This document shows positions 1 to 6,997 of a DNA stretch of 22,961 nt, piece after piece. Source of the DNA: Caryophanales bacterium UBA6449 (GTDB lineage Bacteria > Bacillota_I > Bacilli_A > RFN20 > CAG-288); assembly GCA_002437105.1 (NCBI GenBank), contig DJOB01000005.1:52621-75581 (forward strand). Reading direction: 5' to 3'. Both the position numbers and the translations under genes were made by a program. Below the pieces are notes generated by a model that worked only from the letters and a program-made list of their open reading frames with translations, was not told the DNA's origin and did not search any database. Within the stretch, counting starts at the first letter, position 1. Every line of letters begins with the position of its first letter.

Positions 1-95
1 GGATTTAAATGGTCTTATTCAATAGGTTGAATCTTAATAGGTAACTCATAAAGTTAATATTCTTCAAGCATTTGAAAATGAAATACAATTGCATA

Positions 96-123
96 TTGAC
101 ATCTAGGAAGGAAAGTCTATACT
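96..123 (+). promoter_or_regulatory. Sigma-A-type promoter of the znu operon
   Basis: A perfect -35 box TTGACA (96-101) and a near-consensus -10 box TATACT (118-123) are separated by 16 bases. Transcription would begin near 130, leaving a leader of about 43 bases before znuA. This is the best-formed promoter in the window. An inverted repeat starts directly after the -10 box and is listed separately. Confidence 0.8.
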
Positions 124-130
124 CAATTTG

Positions 131-153
131 AATTTGAAAATCAAAATCAAATT
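131..153. promoter_or_regulatory. Inverted repeat, candidate operator for a metal-responsive repressor
   Basis: AATTTGA (131-137) is repeated inverted as TCAAATT (147-153). A nested pair TTTGA (133-137) and TCAAA (141-145) lies inside. An extra direct copy of AATTTGA begins at 125. The repeat covers the expected transcription start, where a repressor would block the promoter. The operon encodes zinc uptake, so a Zur- or MntR/DtxR-type repressor is a reasonable inference. The sequence does not match a consensus I can name with confidence. Confidence 0.5.
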
Positions 154-172
154 TAGAAAAGGAAATTACTGA

Positions 173-1081
173 ATGAGAATTAAAAATCTAGTGCTTCTTG
201 CACTGCCGGTGGCTTTTCTAGCCAGCTGCAATGGTGGAAATAATCATAATTCCACCGAGGAAGGCAAGCTGAAGATCACCACCACCTTCGCTCCCATGTA
301 CGATTTCACCAAGAGGATCGTCGGTGATAAGGCGGATGTCATCACCCTCGTGGGCAATAATGAGCCTCACGGTTTTACGGTGACCAACGCTAAGGACATG
401 GCCTTCGCTTCCGAGAGCGATCTCGTGGTCGCCTACGGTCAGGATATGGATCCGTATGCGGAGAAGCTGAACCAGAACAAGTATTTCGTCGCGACGGAGG
501 GAGTCGACTTTAAGACCTCTAGTGAGTTAGGTGGCACCAGCGGTGACACTATCGATCCCCATGCGTGGCTGGCGATCGATTCGGCCGAGATCATGATGCG
601 GAATATCGCGGCCAAGGTGATTGAGATCGACGCCTCCAATAAGGATTACTACACGGAGAATTTGAACGATAGCCTGGCGGAATTCGATGCGCTGAAGGAT
701 AAATATGCTGCGGAGCTGAGCGCGGTGAAGGGGAAGACTCTAGTCACTTCGCACGAGGCCTTTGGCTACGTGGCTAAAGAGTTTGGTTTTCACCAGTATG
801 GCATCGAGGATGTGGGCGATAACGAAGCTGGTTCAGCGCAGATTGCGAAGGCGATAGATTTTATCAAGGAGAATGGTATCAAGTACATCTGCGTCGAGGA
901 ATTGGATGAGGAGAGCACCGCTGACACTATCATCGCTGAGCTGAAGAAGTCTGACTACGAGGTGCAGAAGGTGGAGATCAGCGCTTTTGAAGGCGTGGAT
1001 GTGAATGAGTGGGCGCAGGAGGACAACTATATATCCGTCATGAACGAGAACTTGAGCGAATTCGTGGAATATCTGAAGTAG
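173..1081 (+). CDS. znuA: Zinc ABC transporter substrate-binding lipoprotein
   Basis: This is the extracellular metal-binding lipoprotein of a cluster A-I ABC importer; it captures the metal and hands it to the ZnuB channel. The N-terminus has a basic start, a hydrophobic stretch and the lipobox LASC, with Cys19 as the lipidated residue. Candidate metal ligands are His66 (in NEPHGF), His130 (in DPHAWL) and His194 (in TSHEAFGY). A His at the third position is typical of zinc binders; manganese binders such as PsaA usually have Glu there, so zinc is favoured. There is no long His-rich loop. Length (302 aa) is normal. AAAGGA at 158-163 precedes the ATG. The gene is followed by its ATPase and permease. 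Manganese specificity is not excluded. Confidence 0.9.
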   Translation: MRIKNLVLLALPVAFLASCNGGNNHNSTEEGKLKITTTFAPMYDFTKRIVGDKADVITLVGNNEPHGFTVTNAKDMAFASESDLVVAYGQDMDPYAEKLNQNKYFVATEGVDFKTSSELGGTSGDTIDPHAWLAIDSAEIMMRNIAAKVIEIDASNKDYYTENLNDSLAEFDALKDKYAAELSAVKGKTLVTSHEAFGYVAKEFGFHQYGIEDVGDNEAGSAQIAKAIDFIKENGIKYICVEELDEESTADTIIAELKKSDYEVQKVEISAFEGVDVNEWAQEDNYISVMNENLSEFVEYLK

Positions 1082-1106
1082 GGATTATTTTTCGGCGGGT
1101 TTGCTT

Positions 1107-1766
1107 ATGATCGAGTTAAAAGATGTCAGGTTCGCCTATGGTAAGAATGTCATTTTGAACGACATCGACTTCAAGGTGGAAAACGGCGAGTTTGTCGGTC
1201 TGATCGGCATCAATGGCGTTGGCAAGACGACTCTTTTAAGAGTCATCCTGAGTCTGCTCAAGCCCCAGAAGGGCGTGGTCAAGGATGACTTTCGGCGGAG
1301 TTCCTTTATCAGCCAGGTGACGGTTACTGGGAAGAATGCCTTCTCAGCCAAGGTGAAAGAAGTAGTTTCGTTAGGGCTTAAATATAAGCCCTTCTCTTTT
1401 ATGTTCCGCAAGGATTGGGACAAGGTCTATGACGCTCTGGATGTTATGGGGGTTAGAGATCTGGCCGAGCGACAGTTTAACGATCTTTCCGGTGGCCAAC
1501 AGCAGCGCGTCAGATTAGCTAAAGCGCTGGTGGATAATCCTGATCTTCTAGTTATGGATGAGCCTACGACGGGTATGGATGTCAATAGTCGCATAGCTTT
1601 CTTTGACGAGGTGAAGAAATTGCATCTAGCGAGGCATCTCACTGTGATTCTCGTCACCCATTTCTATGAGGATCTGCGCTTTGCCGATAAGACGTATCGG
1701 TTGCAGGATGGGAAGATACGATTGGAGAAGATCGACTATGCGAATATCAGTGAACACAGAGGATAG
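1107..1766 (+). CDS. znuC: Zinc ABC transporter ATP-binding protein
   Basis: Cytoplasmic ATPase that drives the importer with ZnuA and ZnuB. From the ATG at 1107 the 219-aa product has Walker A GINGVGKTT (34-42), signature LSGGQQQ (127-133), Walker B LLVMDEP (147-153) and the H-loop His185 (VTHFYED). A TTG two codons upstream (1101) is a possible start, but ATG 1107 is better spaced from the weak ribosome site GGCGGG (1094-1099). It lies 25 bases after znuA and 11 bases before znuB, so one transcript is likely. Family membership is certain. The zinc assignment rests on the neighbouring ZnuA. Confidence 0.9.
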   Translation: MIELKDVRFAYGKNVILNDIDFKVENGEFVGLIGINGVGKTTLLRVILSLLKPQKGVVKDDFRRSSFISQVTVTGKNAFSAKVKEVVSLGLKYKPFSFMFRKDWDKVYDALDVMGVRDLAERQFNDLSGGQQQRVRLAKALVDNPDLLVMDEPTTGMDVNSRIAFFDEVKKLHLARHLTVILVTHFYEDLRFADKTYRLQDGKIRLEKIDYANISEHRG

Positions 1767-1777
1767 GATCTAGGACG

Positions 1778-2617
1778 ATGTTTGAATATTCTTTTATGAG
1801 GATCTCTCTAGTAGCGATCATCATGATCAGCTTCATTCTGCCGCTTCTCGGGGTGAATGTTACTACGAAGAGACTATCGATGATCGGCGACACGCTATCG
1901 CATACGGCTCTTGCGGGTATCGCGATCGGCTTGGCGGTAGGAACGGGCGGCTATCCGATTCCCTGGGCGATCGGCGTCAGTGTTATCTCGGGGGCGGTCA
2001 TTGAATTGGTCCGGTTGAAGTTCAAGCAGTTTTCGGAGTTGACCCTGGCCATTGTCATGTCAGCTGCCGTGGGCTTTGCTGGGATCATGACGACATATGT
2101 GAAGGGAAACAATTTTGAGAAGTATCTATTCGGCTCGATCATCACTGTTCAGGCTTCAGACCTGTACATAATCGGGGCGCTGTTCGTTCTTACTCTCCTG
2201 TTCAGCATCGGTTTCTATCGAACGAATATGTACATCGCCTTCAGCGAGAGCGAGGCGAGGATCGCCCATATTAACGTTAAGGTCATCAATATGGTCATGA
2301 TTCTTTTGGTCGCTTCGGTTGTCGCGGTCGCGAGCAATATCATCGGCTCTCTGATAGTCTCGAGTTTTTTGGCGTTACCTGTCGCCTGTGCTTTACAGGT
2401 GTCTAAGAGTTATTTTCAAACCAATATCTACGCGGTAGTCTTTTCTCTGATTCCTGGCGTGGTCGGTCTAATCATCTCCTGGCCTCTCAATTGGAATGTG
2501 GGTGGAGCGATCGTTCTCCTCTCCGTCGCGATTCTAGTAATGCTCTTGATCGGCAAAGGGATTTTTAAGCTGATTAACTATTTCTCTATACGAAATAGCA
2601 AAGATCAGTCGAATTAA
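1778..2617 (+). CDS. znuB: Zinc ABC transporter membrane permease (ABC-3 family)
   Basis: Integral membrane subunit forming the translocation path for the metal delivered by ZnuA. The 279-aa sequence is made of about eight hydrophobic segments separated by short loops. It opens with a first membrane segment followed by an ABC-3-like stretch (LGVNVTTKRLSMIGDTLSHT), and GSLIVSSFLALPVACA is typical of the region that contacts the ATPase. The charged tail RNSKDQSN is cytoplasmic by inference. The start has AGGATCTAGGAC just upstream. No clear terminator follows the stop; the bidirectional hairpin at 2907-2931 may end the transcript. Confidence 0.9.
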   Translation: MFEYSFMRISLVAIIMISFILPLLGVNVTTKRLSMIGDTLSHTALAGIAIGLAVGTGGYPIPWAIGVSVISGAVIELVRLKFKQFSELTLAIVMSAAVGFAGIMTTYVKGNNFEKYLFGSIITVQASDLYIIGALFVLTLLFSIGFYRTNMYIAFSESEARIAHINVKVINMVMILLVASVVAVASNIIGSLIVSSFLALPVACALQVSKSYFQTNIYAVVFSLIPGVVGLIISWPLNWNVGGAIVLLSVAILVMLLIGKGIFKLINYFSIRNSKDQSN

Positions 2618-2900
2618 AGAAGTCACACACTGAGTCTTTTGATTTGAAAAATTACCTTTGGTAGGTATTGCTATGTTTGAAGTGGTCACCTTTGATTCGT
2701 GGCAGATATTTTGGTACAAGGGTACTCAAATAAGTTGTTAACTCGGAGGAGCGAGGCTATTTAGTGATATATGTTGGTCCTGAAGTTTGATCAAGGCAAA
2801 TTTAATGGAGATAAGGCTGAGGTCGTTATATCTGCTTGATTAGGAGGTGGCTGAGGCTCTTGGCGGGATGGAATATCTGATTCGATATGTCCATAGATAA
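2618..2900. other. AT-richer intergenic stretch without a convincing gene
   Basis: There is no open frame of gene length on either strand. Two short frames read like protein: one begins with ATG at 2673 after GGTAGG and gives 22 residues (starting MFEVVTFDSW). Another begins with an ATG near 2769 behind GGAGG and also gives 22 residues (starting MLVLKFDQGK). They could be leader peptides, remnants of a decayed gene, or chance. I see no riboswitch or T-box consensus and no tRNA. Confidence 0.35.
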
Positions 2901-2906
2901 AGAAAA

Positions 2907-2931
2907 AGCCCGAATCTCGGGCTCTTTTTTT
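2907..2931. terminator. Bidirectional intrinsic terminator
   Basis: AGCCCGA (2907-2913) pairs with TCGGGCT (2917-2923) around a 3-base loop. On the + strand a T-rich run follows (2924-2931). On the - strand the A-rich bases at 2901-2906 read as a T run. It therefore can end the - strand tRNA-Leu transcript, whose 3' end is at 2935, and also + strand transcription from the znu operon. Confidence 0.85.
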
Positions 2932-2934
2932 CTA

Positions 2935-3019
2935 TGGTGCCCCCGGTCGGACTTGAACCGACATGGGTTTCCCCGCACGATTTTGAGTCGCGTCCGTGTA
3001 CCAGTTTCAGCACGGGGGC
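2935..3019 (-). tRNA. tRNA-Leu, anticodon CAA
   Basis: On the - strand the acceptor stem GCCCCCG pairs with CGGGGGC, followed by A and an encoded CCA (2935-2937). The T arm is GTCGG-TTCAAGT-CCGAC. The anticodon arm is CGCGA-CTCAAAA-TCGTG with U33 and anticodon CAA, reading UUG. A long variable arm marks a class II tRNA, as expected for Leu. A36, A37 and A38 are all A, which is the recognition element of MiaA, so this tRNA should be a substrate of the miaA and miaB products encoded in this window. Transcription ends at the hairpin directly downstream. Confidence 0.95.
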
Positions 3020-3087
3020 AGCGGATAATAATTTACCATAAGTTGCCTTTTGAGCCTAATTTAATCAATACATAGTGGGTTTATATA

Positions 3088-3117
3088 TTTCCATTTATTC
3101 CTATTCTAAATTAAAAT
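3088..3117 (+). promoter_or_regulatory. Possible promoter upstream of the cmk operon
   Basis: TTTCCA (3088-3093) and TAAAAT (3112-3117) match the -35 and -10 consensus moderately, with an 18-base spacer. An overlapping alternative is TTTATA (3080-3085) with TATTCT (3102-3107). The stretch 3061-3121 is very AT-rich, so chance matches are easy. A promoter is expected here because a terminator and a divergent tRNA lie upstream. Confidence 0.35.
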
Positions 3118-3148
3118 ATAAAGTTGGTTGCTTGTGAGGAGGGGAAGT

Positions 3149-3505
3149 GTGTCTGAGAAAGATCGCGTGAAGAGGTACGAGAGCTTACGCCACAAGATTC
3201 AGAACCAATCGTACTTCGCTCTAGAGAATCCGCTTCTTACGCCGCGAGAGGAGCCGGATAGTCAGCATGTCAAACCGGCCTATCAGGTTAAGCATACTGT
3301 GGCTCAGGAGCCTAGTCCCATGCAGAATACGCAGGACTATAAGGCCATCGATGAGACGGATCATCCTCTGCGGGGCCGGCTGGCGGGATTTCGGCGTCGC
3401 CGGTTGCCTGAGCGCTGGTGGATCTGGGCTATTCTCGGGGTTTTCTGTCTGTTGGTGGCTGCGGCTATCATCGCGTTGGCGATCGTGTTTTCCCCTCGTG
3501 CCTAA
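3149..3505 (+). CDS. Small tail-anchored membrane protein of unknown function
   Basis: I do not recognise the family. The 118-aa product is hydrophilic and basic at the N-terminus (MSEKDRVKRYESLRHKI). It has a polar, probably disordered middle with several Pro and Gln residues, a basic patch GFRRRRLPERWW, and one hydrophobic segment of about 24 residues close to the C-terminus. This predicts a protein anchored by its tail with the N-terminal part in the cytoplasm. The GTG at 3149 is chosen because AGGAGG (3137-3142) precedes it by 6 bases; the frame is open farther upstream, but a start there would place the ribosome site inside the gene. It is the first gene of the cmk-der-gpsA-gpsB group. 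The N-terminal pattern loosely resembles the short Arg-rich peptides that bind GpsB, which is speculation. Confidence 0.75.
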   Translation: MSEKDRVKRYESLRHKIQNQSYFALENPLLTPREEPDSQHVKPAYQVKHTVAQEPSPMQNTQDYKAIDETDHPLRGRLAGFRRRRLPERWWIWAILGVFCLLVAAAIIALAIVFSPRA

Positions 3506-3528
3506 GCTAGGAAAGGAGTCTGCGGAAG

Positions 3529-4203
3529 ATGAATATCACTGTGGCAATAGATGGTCCGGCAGGAGCCGGGAAGTCGACTGTCGCCAAGAGGTTAGCACGC
3601 TCGCTGGGGCTGGTGTACGTCGATACGGGATCGATGTATCGTGCCCTGACGTTAGGCTGCGTGAAGAAGGGGTTCGATCCCTCGAGCGAAGTGGAGAGGA
3701 CCGCTTCACTCGCTCCTACTTTCGATATCAAGCTCACCCCGGACGGTAAGGTTTTTCTCGATGGTCAGGATGTCTCCAAGGAGATCAGAACACCGGAGAT
3801 CTCACGTCTCACTTCGCCGGTGTCCGCGATTCCGGCGGTCAGGAAGACTCTCGTAGCGATGCAGCGAAAGATGGCTGAATCGCAGGGAGTGGTGATGGAT
3901 GGACGCGACATCGGCACGAATGTCCTCCCTTATGCCAGCGTGAAGATCTTCATGATCGCCTCTCCGGAGGTTAGAGCGCACCGCCGCTATTTGGAGGATG
4001 TCGCTAAAGGTATCGCGGCGGATGAGAAGCAGATACTATCCGAGATAAATAGACGCGACTATAACGATACTCATCGCGCGATCGATCCGCTGAAGGCGGC
4101 GGCGGATGCGGTGGTGCTCGACACTTCAAATCTGGATATCGATCAGGTCGTGGCGAGCATCCTACGTATCGTCGAGGAGAAGGTGGGGGTGAAACATGCC
4201 TAG
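3529..4203 (+). CDS. cmk: Cytidylate kinase
   Basis: Phosphorylates CMP and dCMP with ATP, feeding CDP and dCDP to RNA, DNA and phospholipid synthesis (CDP-diacylglycerol). The P-loop is GPAGAGKST (9-17). DTGSMYRA (from Asp32) is the conserved CMP-binding start of the family, and GRDIGTNV is a second hallmark. Length (224 aa) is typical. AAAGGAG (3512-3518) precedes the ATG by 10 bases. The stop overlaps the start of der by 8 bases, so the two are probably translationally coupled. cmk followed closely by der is a common Bacillota arrangement. Confidence 0.96.
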   Translation: MNITVAIDGPAGAGKSTVAKRLARSLGLVYVDTGSMYRALTLGCVKKGFDPSSEVERTASLAPTFDIKLTPDGKVFLDGQDVSKEIRTPEISRLTSPVSAIPAVRKTLVAMQRKMAESQGVVMDGRDIGTNVLPYASVKIFMIASPEVRAHRRYLEDVAKGIAADEKQILSEINRRDYNDTHRAIDPLKAAADAVVLDTSNLDIDQVVASILRIVEEKVGVKHA

Positions 4204-5548
4204 GTTACCGCGGGTGGCGATAGTCGGCGAGCCTTCGGTCGGCAAGTCGACCCTGTTCAACAGGATCGTCAAACAGCGGAAGGCGATCGTCGGAGAGACG
4301 CGTGGCATCACGCGCGATCGTCTCTATGGCGATGGCGAGTGGTTGGGTAAGACCTTCAAAGTTATCGATACTGGGGGAATCACCATCGATAATGCTCCTT
4401 TTACGGCGCAGATCAAAGCGCAGGCCGAGATCGCGGTCCAGGAGGCTGATGTCATCATCTTCATGGTCGATGGCCGGCGCGGGATAACCAGTGATACGAG
4501 GGCGGCAGCTGAGATCGTTAGAAAGGCGGCGCCTGGTCGTGTGGTGCTAGCCGTAAACAAGATCGATGATCAGACTCTGATCGGCAATGGATACGAGTTC
4601 TATCCTCTTGGTTTTGGCGATCCGGTCCTGGTGGCGGCGGATAAGGCGATCGGTATCGGCGATCTCTTGGATGCGGTCATCGCCAAGTTCCCTAAGGAGT
4701 TGGGCAATCAGACCGAGGCACCTGAAGATGGTTCTATTCCCTTTGCGGTTATCGGTCGTCCCAATGTCGGTAAGTCATCGCTGGTCAACGCTATTCTGGG
4801 TTCCGATCGTGTCGTCGTCTCACCCGTAGCTGGTACGACCAGGGATGCGGTCGATACCAGCTTCACCCGCGACGGGAAGAAGTACGTCTGTGTGGATACG
4901 GCTGGTCTCAACAAGCGGGGAAAGATCTATGAGGCGGTCGATAAGTATGCCGCCCTGCGAGCGATGGATGCGATCGAGAAATCCAAGGTTGTTGTCGCTC
5001 TCATCGATTCCTCGCGCGAACTGACGGCCCAGGATACCCACATCGTCGGTATCGCGGCGGAGGAGGATAAACCCCTAGTCATCTGCGTGTCCAAGTGGGA
5101 TCTCAACAACGGGGGTCAGCACGGTGTCAACGATCAGGAGGTGTATCGCCAGCGGCTCTACGCCCTGATGCCCTTCGTCGCCCACGCGCCGATTGTCTTC
5201 ACCTCCTCGGTTCAGCATCGGGGTCTCAATCGCCTGTTCGAGGCGATCGACCTGGTGTATGAGCAGGCGGGGCGGCGGATTCCGACCGGGTTGCTCAATT
5301 CCGTGGTCAGCGATGCGCAGCTGGCTAATGAGACTCCTCTCTATCATGGTGGACGTCTTAAAATAAATTACGCGACGCAGGCGGGAGTCTTCCCCCCTAC
5401 GTTCGTCCTCTTCGTCAATAACCCGGACTTTATGCACTTCTCCTACCTTCGCTATCTGGAGAAGACTTTCAGAGCGCAGTTCGATATGGGAAGTTCGCCG
5501 ATCAGGATAATCTGCCGCACTAAGCAGATAGGAGGTTTCAAGCTATGA
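4196..5548 (+). CDS. der: Ribosome biogenesis GTPase Der (double-Era GTPase)
   Basis: Essential GTPase for maturation of the 50S ribosomal subunit. It has two tandem G domains and a C-terminal KH-like domain (450 aa, normal length). G domain 1 has P-loop GEPSVGKST (11-19), DTGG and NKID. G domain 2 has GRPNVGKSS (187-195), DTAG and SKWD. Two positions deviate: the usual GRPNVGKS of domain 1 is GEPSVGKS, and the usual NKWD of domain 2 is SKWD. The start ATG lies inside the end of cmk and the stop overlaps gpsA by 4 bases (ATGA), which suggests translational coupling on both sides. Identity is secure. Confidence 0.96.
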   Translation: MPRLPRVAIVGEPSVGKSTLFNRIVKQRKAIVGETRGITRDRLYGDGEWLGKTFKVIDTGGITIDNAPFTAQIKAQAEIAVQEADVIIFMVDGRRGITSDTRAAAEIVRKAAPGRVVLAVNKIDDQTLIGNGYEFYPLGFGDPVLVAADKAIGIGDLLDAVIAKFPKELGNQTEAPEDGSIPFAVIGRPNVGKSSLVNAILGSDRVVVSPVAGTTRDAVDTSFTRDGKKYVCVDTAGLNKRGKIYEAVDKYAALRAMDAIEKSKVVVALIDSSRELTAQDTHIVGIAAEEDKPLVICVSKWDLNNGGQHGVNDQEVYRQRLYALMPFVAHAPIVFTSSVQHRGLNRLFEAIDLVYEQAGRRIPTGLLNSVVSDAQLANETPLYHGGRLKINYATQAGVFPPTFVLFVNNPDFMHFSYLRYLEKTFRAQFDMGSSPIRIICRTKQIGGFKL

Positions 5549-6552
5549 AGGCTGCTGTTTTAGGAACTGGTGCCTGGGGCACTGCTCTCGCTCAGGTTCT
5601 CGCCGATAACGGTTGGGATGTTTGCTGCTGGGGGATCGTGGAGAAGCAGGTCCAGGATATCCGCGACCTCCACACCAATAGCACCTACTTCGAACACCTG
5701 TCGCTCCCTCGCAATCTGACGGCGACCGACGATCTGAAGGAAGCGATCGAGAACGCTTCGGTGATCGTGGTTGCGGTTCCTTCCTTCGCTGTCCGGAGCA
5801 CGATCGAGAAGGCGGGTCCCTTCCTGATGAAGGGGGCGCTCCCCGTCTCGGTCGCGAAGGGATTCGATCCGCAGACGGGCGGATTCATGTCGCAGGTGAT
5901 CAGGCAGTGTCTGCCCCGGGAGAGCGGATGCATGGACGTGGTGACCCTCGCCGGCCCCTCCTTTGCGGTCGAGGTCGCGCAGAGGCTGGCTACTGCGATC
6001 GTGGCGGCTTCGCCCACCCTAGCTAGCGCCAAGCGGTGCCAGGAGTGCTTCTCCAACTCCTATTTCCGCGTCTATACCAACGACGATGAGATCGGAGCTG
6101 AGCTCTGCGGTGCAGTCAAGAACGTGATCGCTCTCGCGGCGGGCTGCCTCGATGGCATGGGCTTCAAGATCAATACCCGTTCTGCTCTGATCACGAGGGG
6201 ACTGCTGGAGATGGATAAGATCGTGGTCGCTTCCGGCGGACAGACTTCGACCGTCTATGGTCTGACGGGACTGGGAGATCTGGTTCTGACCTGTTCCTCC
6301 TCCACCTCGAGGAACTATCAGCTCGGCTATCGCATCGGTCAGGTCGGTTCGAAACAGGCGCTGGCGGAGAACCGGAATACTGTCGAGGGCGTGAAGGCCT
6401 GCGAGCTTCTGATCGAGCGGGCGCGGAAACTGGGCGTCGACCTGCCGATCTGCGAGAGCATCTACCACGTCATCTACGAGGGCGAGGATCCGCGCCTCGT
6501 GGTTTCCTCTCTGATGAATAGGCCGCTGAAGTCGGAGGAGGATGAGGAGTAG
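5545..6552 (+). CDS. gpsA: Glycerol-3-phosphate dehydrogenase [NAD(P)+]
   Basis: Reduces dihydroxyacetone phosphate to sn-glycerol-3-phosphate, the backbone for phospholipids made downstream by enzymes such as PgsA. The N-terminal dinucleotide-binding motif is GTGAWGTA (7-14). The catalytic lysine is Lys192 in AVKNVIALAAG. The helical C-terminal domain ends with the conserved stretch LPICESIYHVIYEG. Length (335 aa) is normal. AGGAGGT (5530-5536) gives a strong ribosome site 8 bases before the ATG. The stop TAG is immediately followed by the ATG of gpsB with no spacer. Confidence 0.96.
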   Translation: MKAAVLGTGAWGTALAQVLADNGWDVCCWGIVEKQVQDIRDLHTNSTYFEHLSLPRNLTATDDLKEAIENASVIVVAVPSFAVRSTIEKAGPFLMKGALPVSVAKGFDPQTGGFMSQVIRQCLPRESGCMDVVTLAGPSFAVEVAQRLATAIVAASPTLASAKRCQECFSNSYFRVYTNDDEIGAELCGAVKNVIALAAGCLDGMGFKINTRSALITRGLLEMDKIVVASGGQTSTVYGLTGLGDLVLTCSSSTSRNYQLGYRIGQVGSKQALAENRNTVEGVKACELLIERARKLGVDLPICESIYHVIYEGEDPRLVVSSLMNRPLKSEEDEE

Positions 6553-6936
6553 ATGGAGCTGCCTAAACTCGAGATGTCGCTGACCGCCAAGGGCATCTAC
6601 GATACTGAGTTCGCGGGGAATAAACCGGGCTACGACTGCCTTCAGGTCGACCGGCTCCTCAACGCGGTCATCGAGGATTACGACCGGGTGGATGCCTACA
6701 TCGCGGAGGTCAATCAGACTTTCAGGTCGCTCAAGACCAATGAGGATTACCTCGACAATCGGATCATGGAGCTGACCAAGGAGAACGACCGGCTGGCGCG
6801 GGAGAACACTGAGCTGAAGAACCTGCTCGGCATCGATGCCAAGGTCACCGACTCGCAGCTGGAGAATGTCAAGCGCATCGCCAAGCTCGAGCAGGCCCTC
6901 AAGGATGAGGGTGTGGATCCGAAGAAAATTATCTAG
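6553..6936 (+). CDS. gpsB: Cell-division regulator GpsB (DivIVA domain)
   Basis: Small coiled-coil protein that links the division machinery and penicillin-binding proteins at the septum and cell wall. Residues about 8-45 match the DivIVA/GpsB membrane-binding domain (LTAKGIYDTEF, then GYDCLQVDRLLNAVIEDYD). A heptad-rich coiled coil follows to about residue 90. The C-terminal VKRIAKLEQALKD resembles the conserved C-terminal trimerisation motif of B. subtilis GpsB. At 127 aa it is longer than B. subtilis GpsB (98) but shorter than DivIVA. Its place directly before rnpB matches the gpsB-rnpB neighbourhood in Bacillus. A short DivIVA is the alternative. Confidence 0.8.
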   Translation: MELPKLEMSLTAKGIYDTEFAGNKPGYDCLQVDRLLNAVIEDYDRVDAYIAEVNQTFRSLKTNEDYLDNRIMELTKENDRLARENTELKNLLGIDAKVTDSQLENVKRIAKLEQALKDEGVDPKKII

Positions 6937-6964
6937 AGATAGCCTAGTTAGCTCTCAATCGTTG

Positions 6965-6970
6965 TAGAAT
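6965..6970 (+). promoter_or_regulatory. Possible -10 box for rnpB
   Basis: TAGAAT fits a -10 box and would start transcription near 6977, just before the leader hairpin of rnpB. No convincing -35 box is visible at 16-18 bases upstream. There is also no terminator between gpsB and rnpB, so part of rnpB may come from transcripts that read through from gpsB. Confidence 0.4.
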
Positions 6971-6977
6971 AAGCACC

Positions 6978-6997
6978 GCGAAGGCGCAAGCTTTCGC
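6978..6997 (+). other. Leader hairpin abutting RNase P RNA
   Basis: GCGAAGGC (6978-6985) pairs over all 8 positions (one G-U) with GCTTTCGC (6990-6997) around a GCAA tetraloop. The next base, 6998, begins the P1 helix of RNase P RNA, so the two helices could stack end to end. There is no T run, so it is not a terminator. It may mark a processing point, protect the 5' end, or be an added helix of the mature RNA. Confidence 0.7.

Noticed and set aside
2618..2900. T-box or riboswitch
   Set aside because: No T-box consensus, no conserved riboswitch core and no suitable downstream gene on the + strand.
3128..3148. Upstream TTG start of the small membrane protein
   Set aside because: It would put the AGGAGG ribosome site inside the coding sequence; GTG 3149 is correctly spaced from it.
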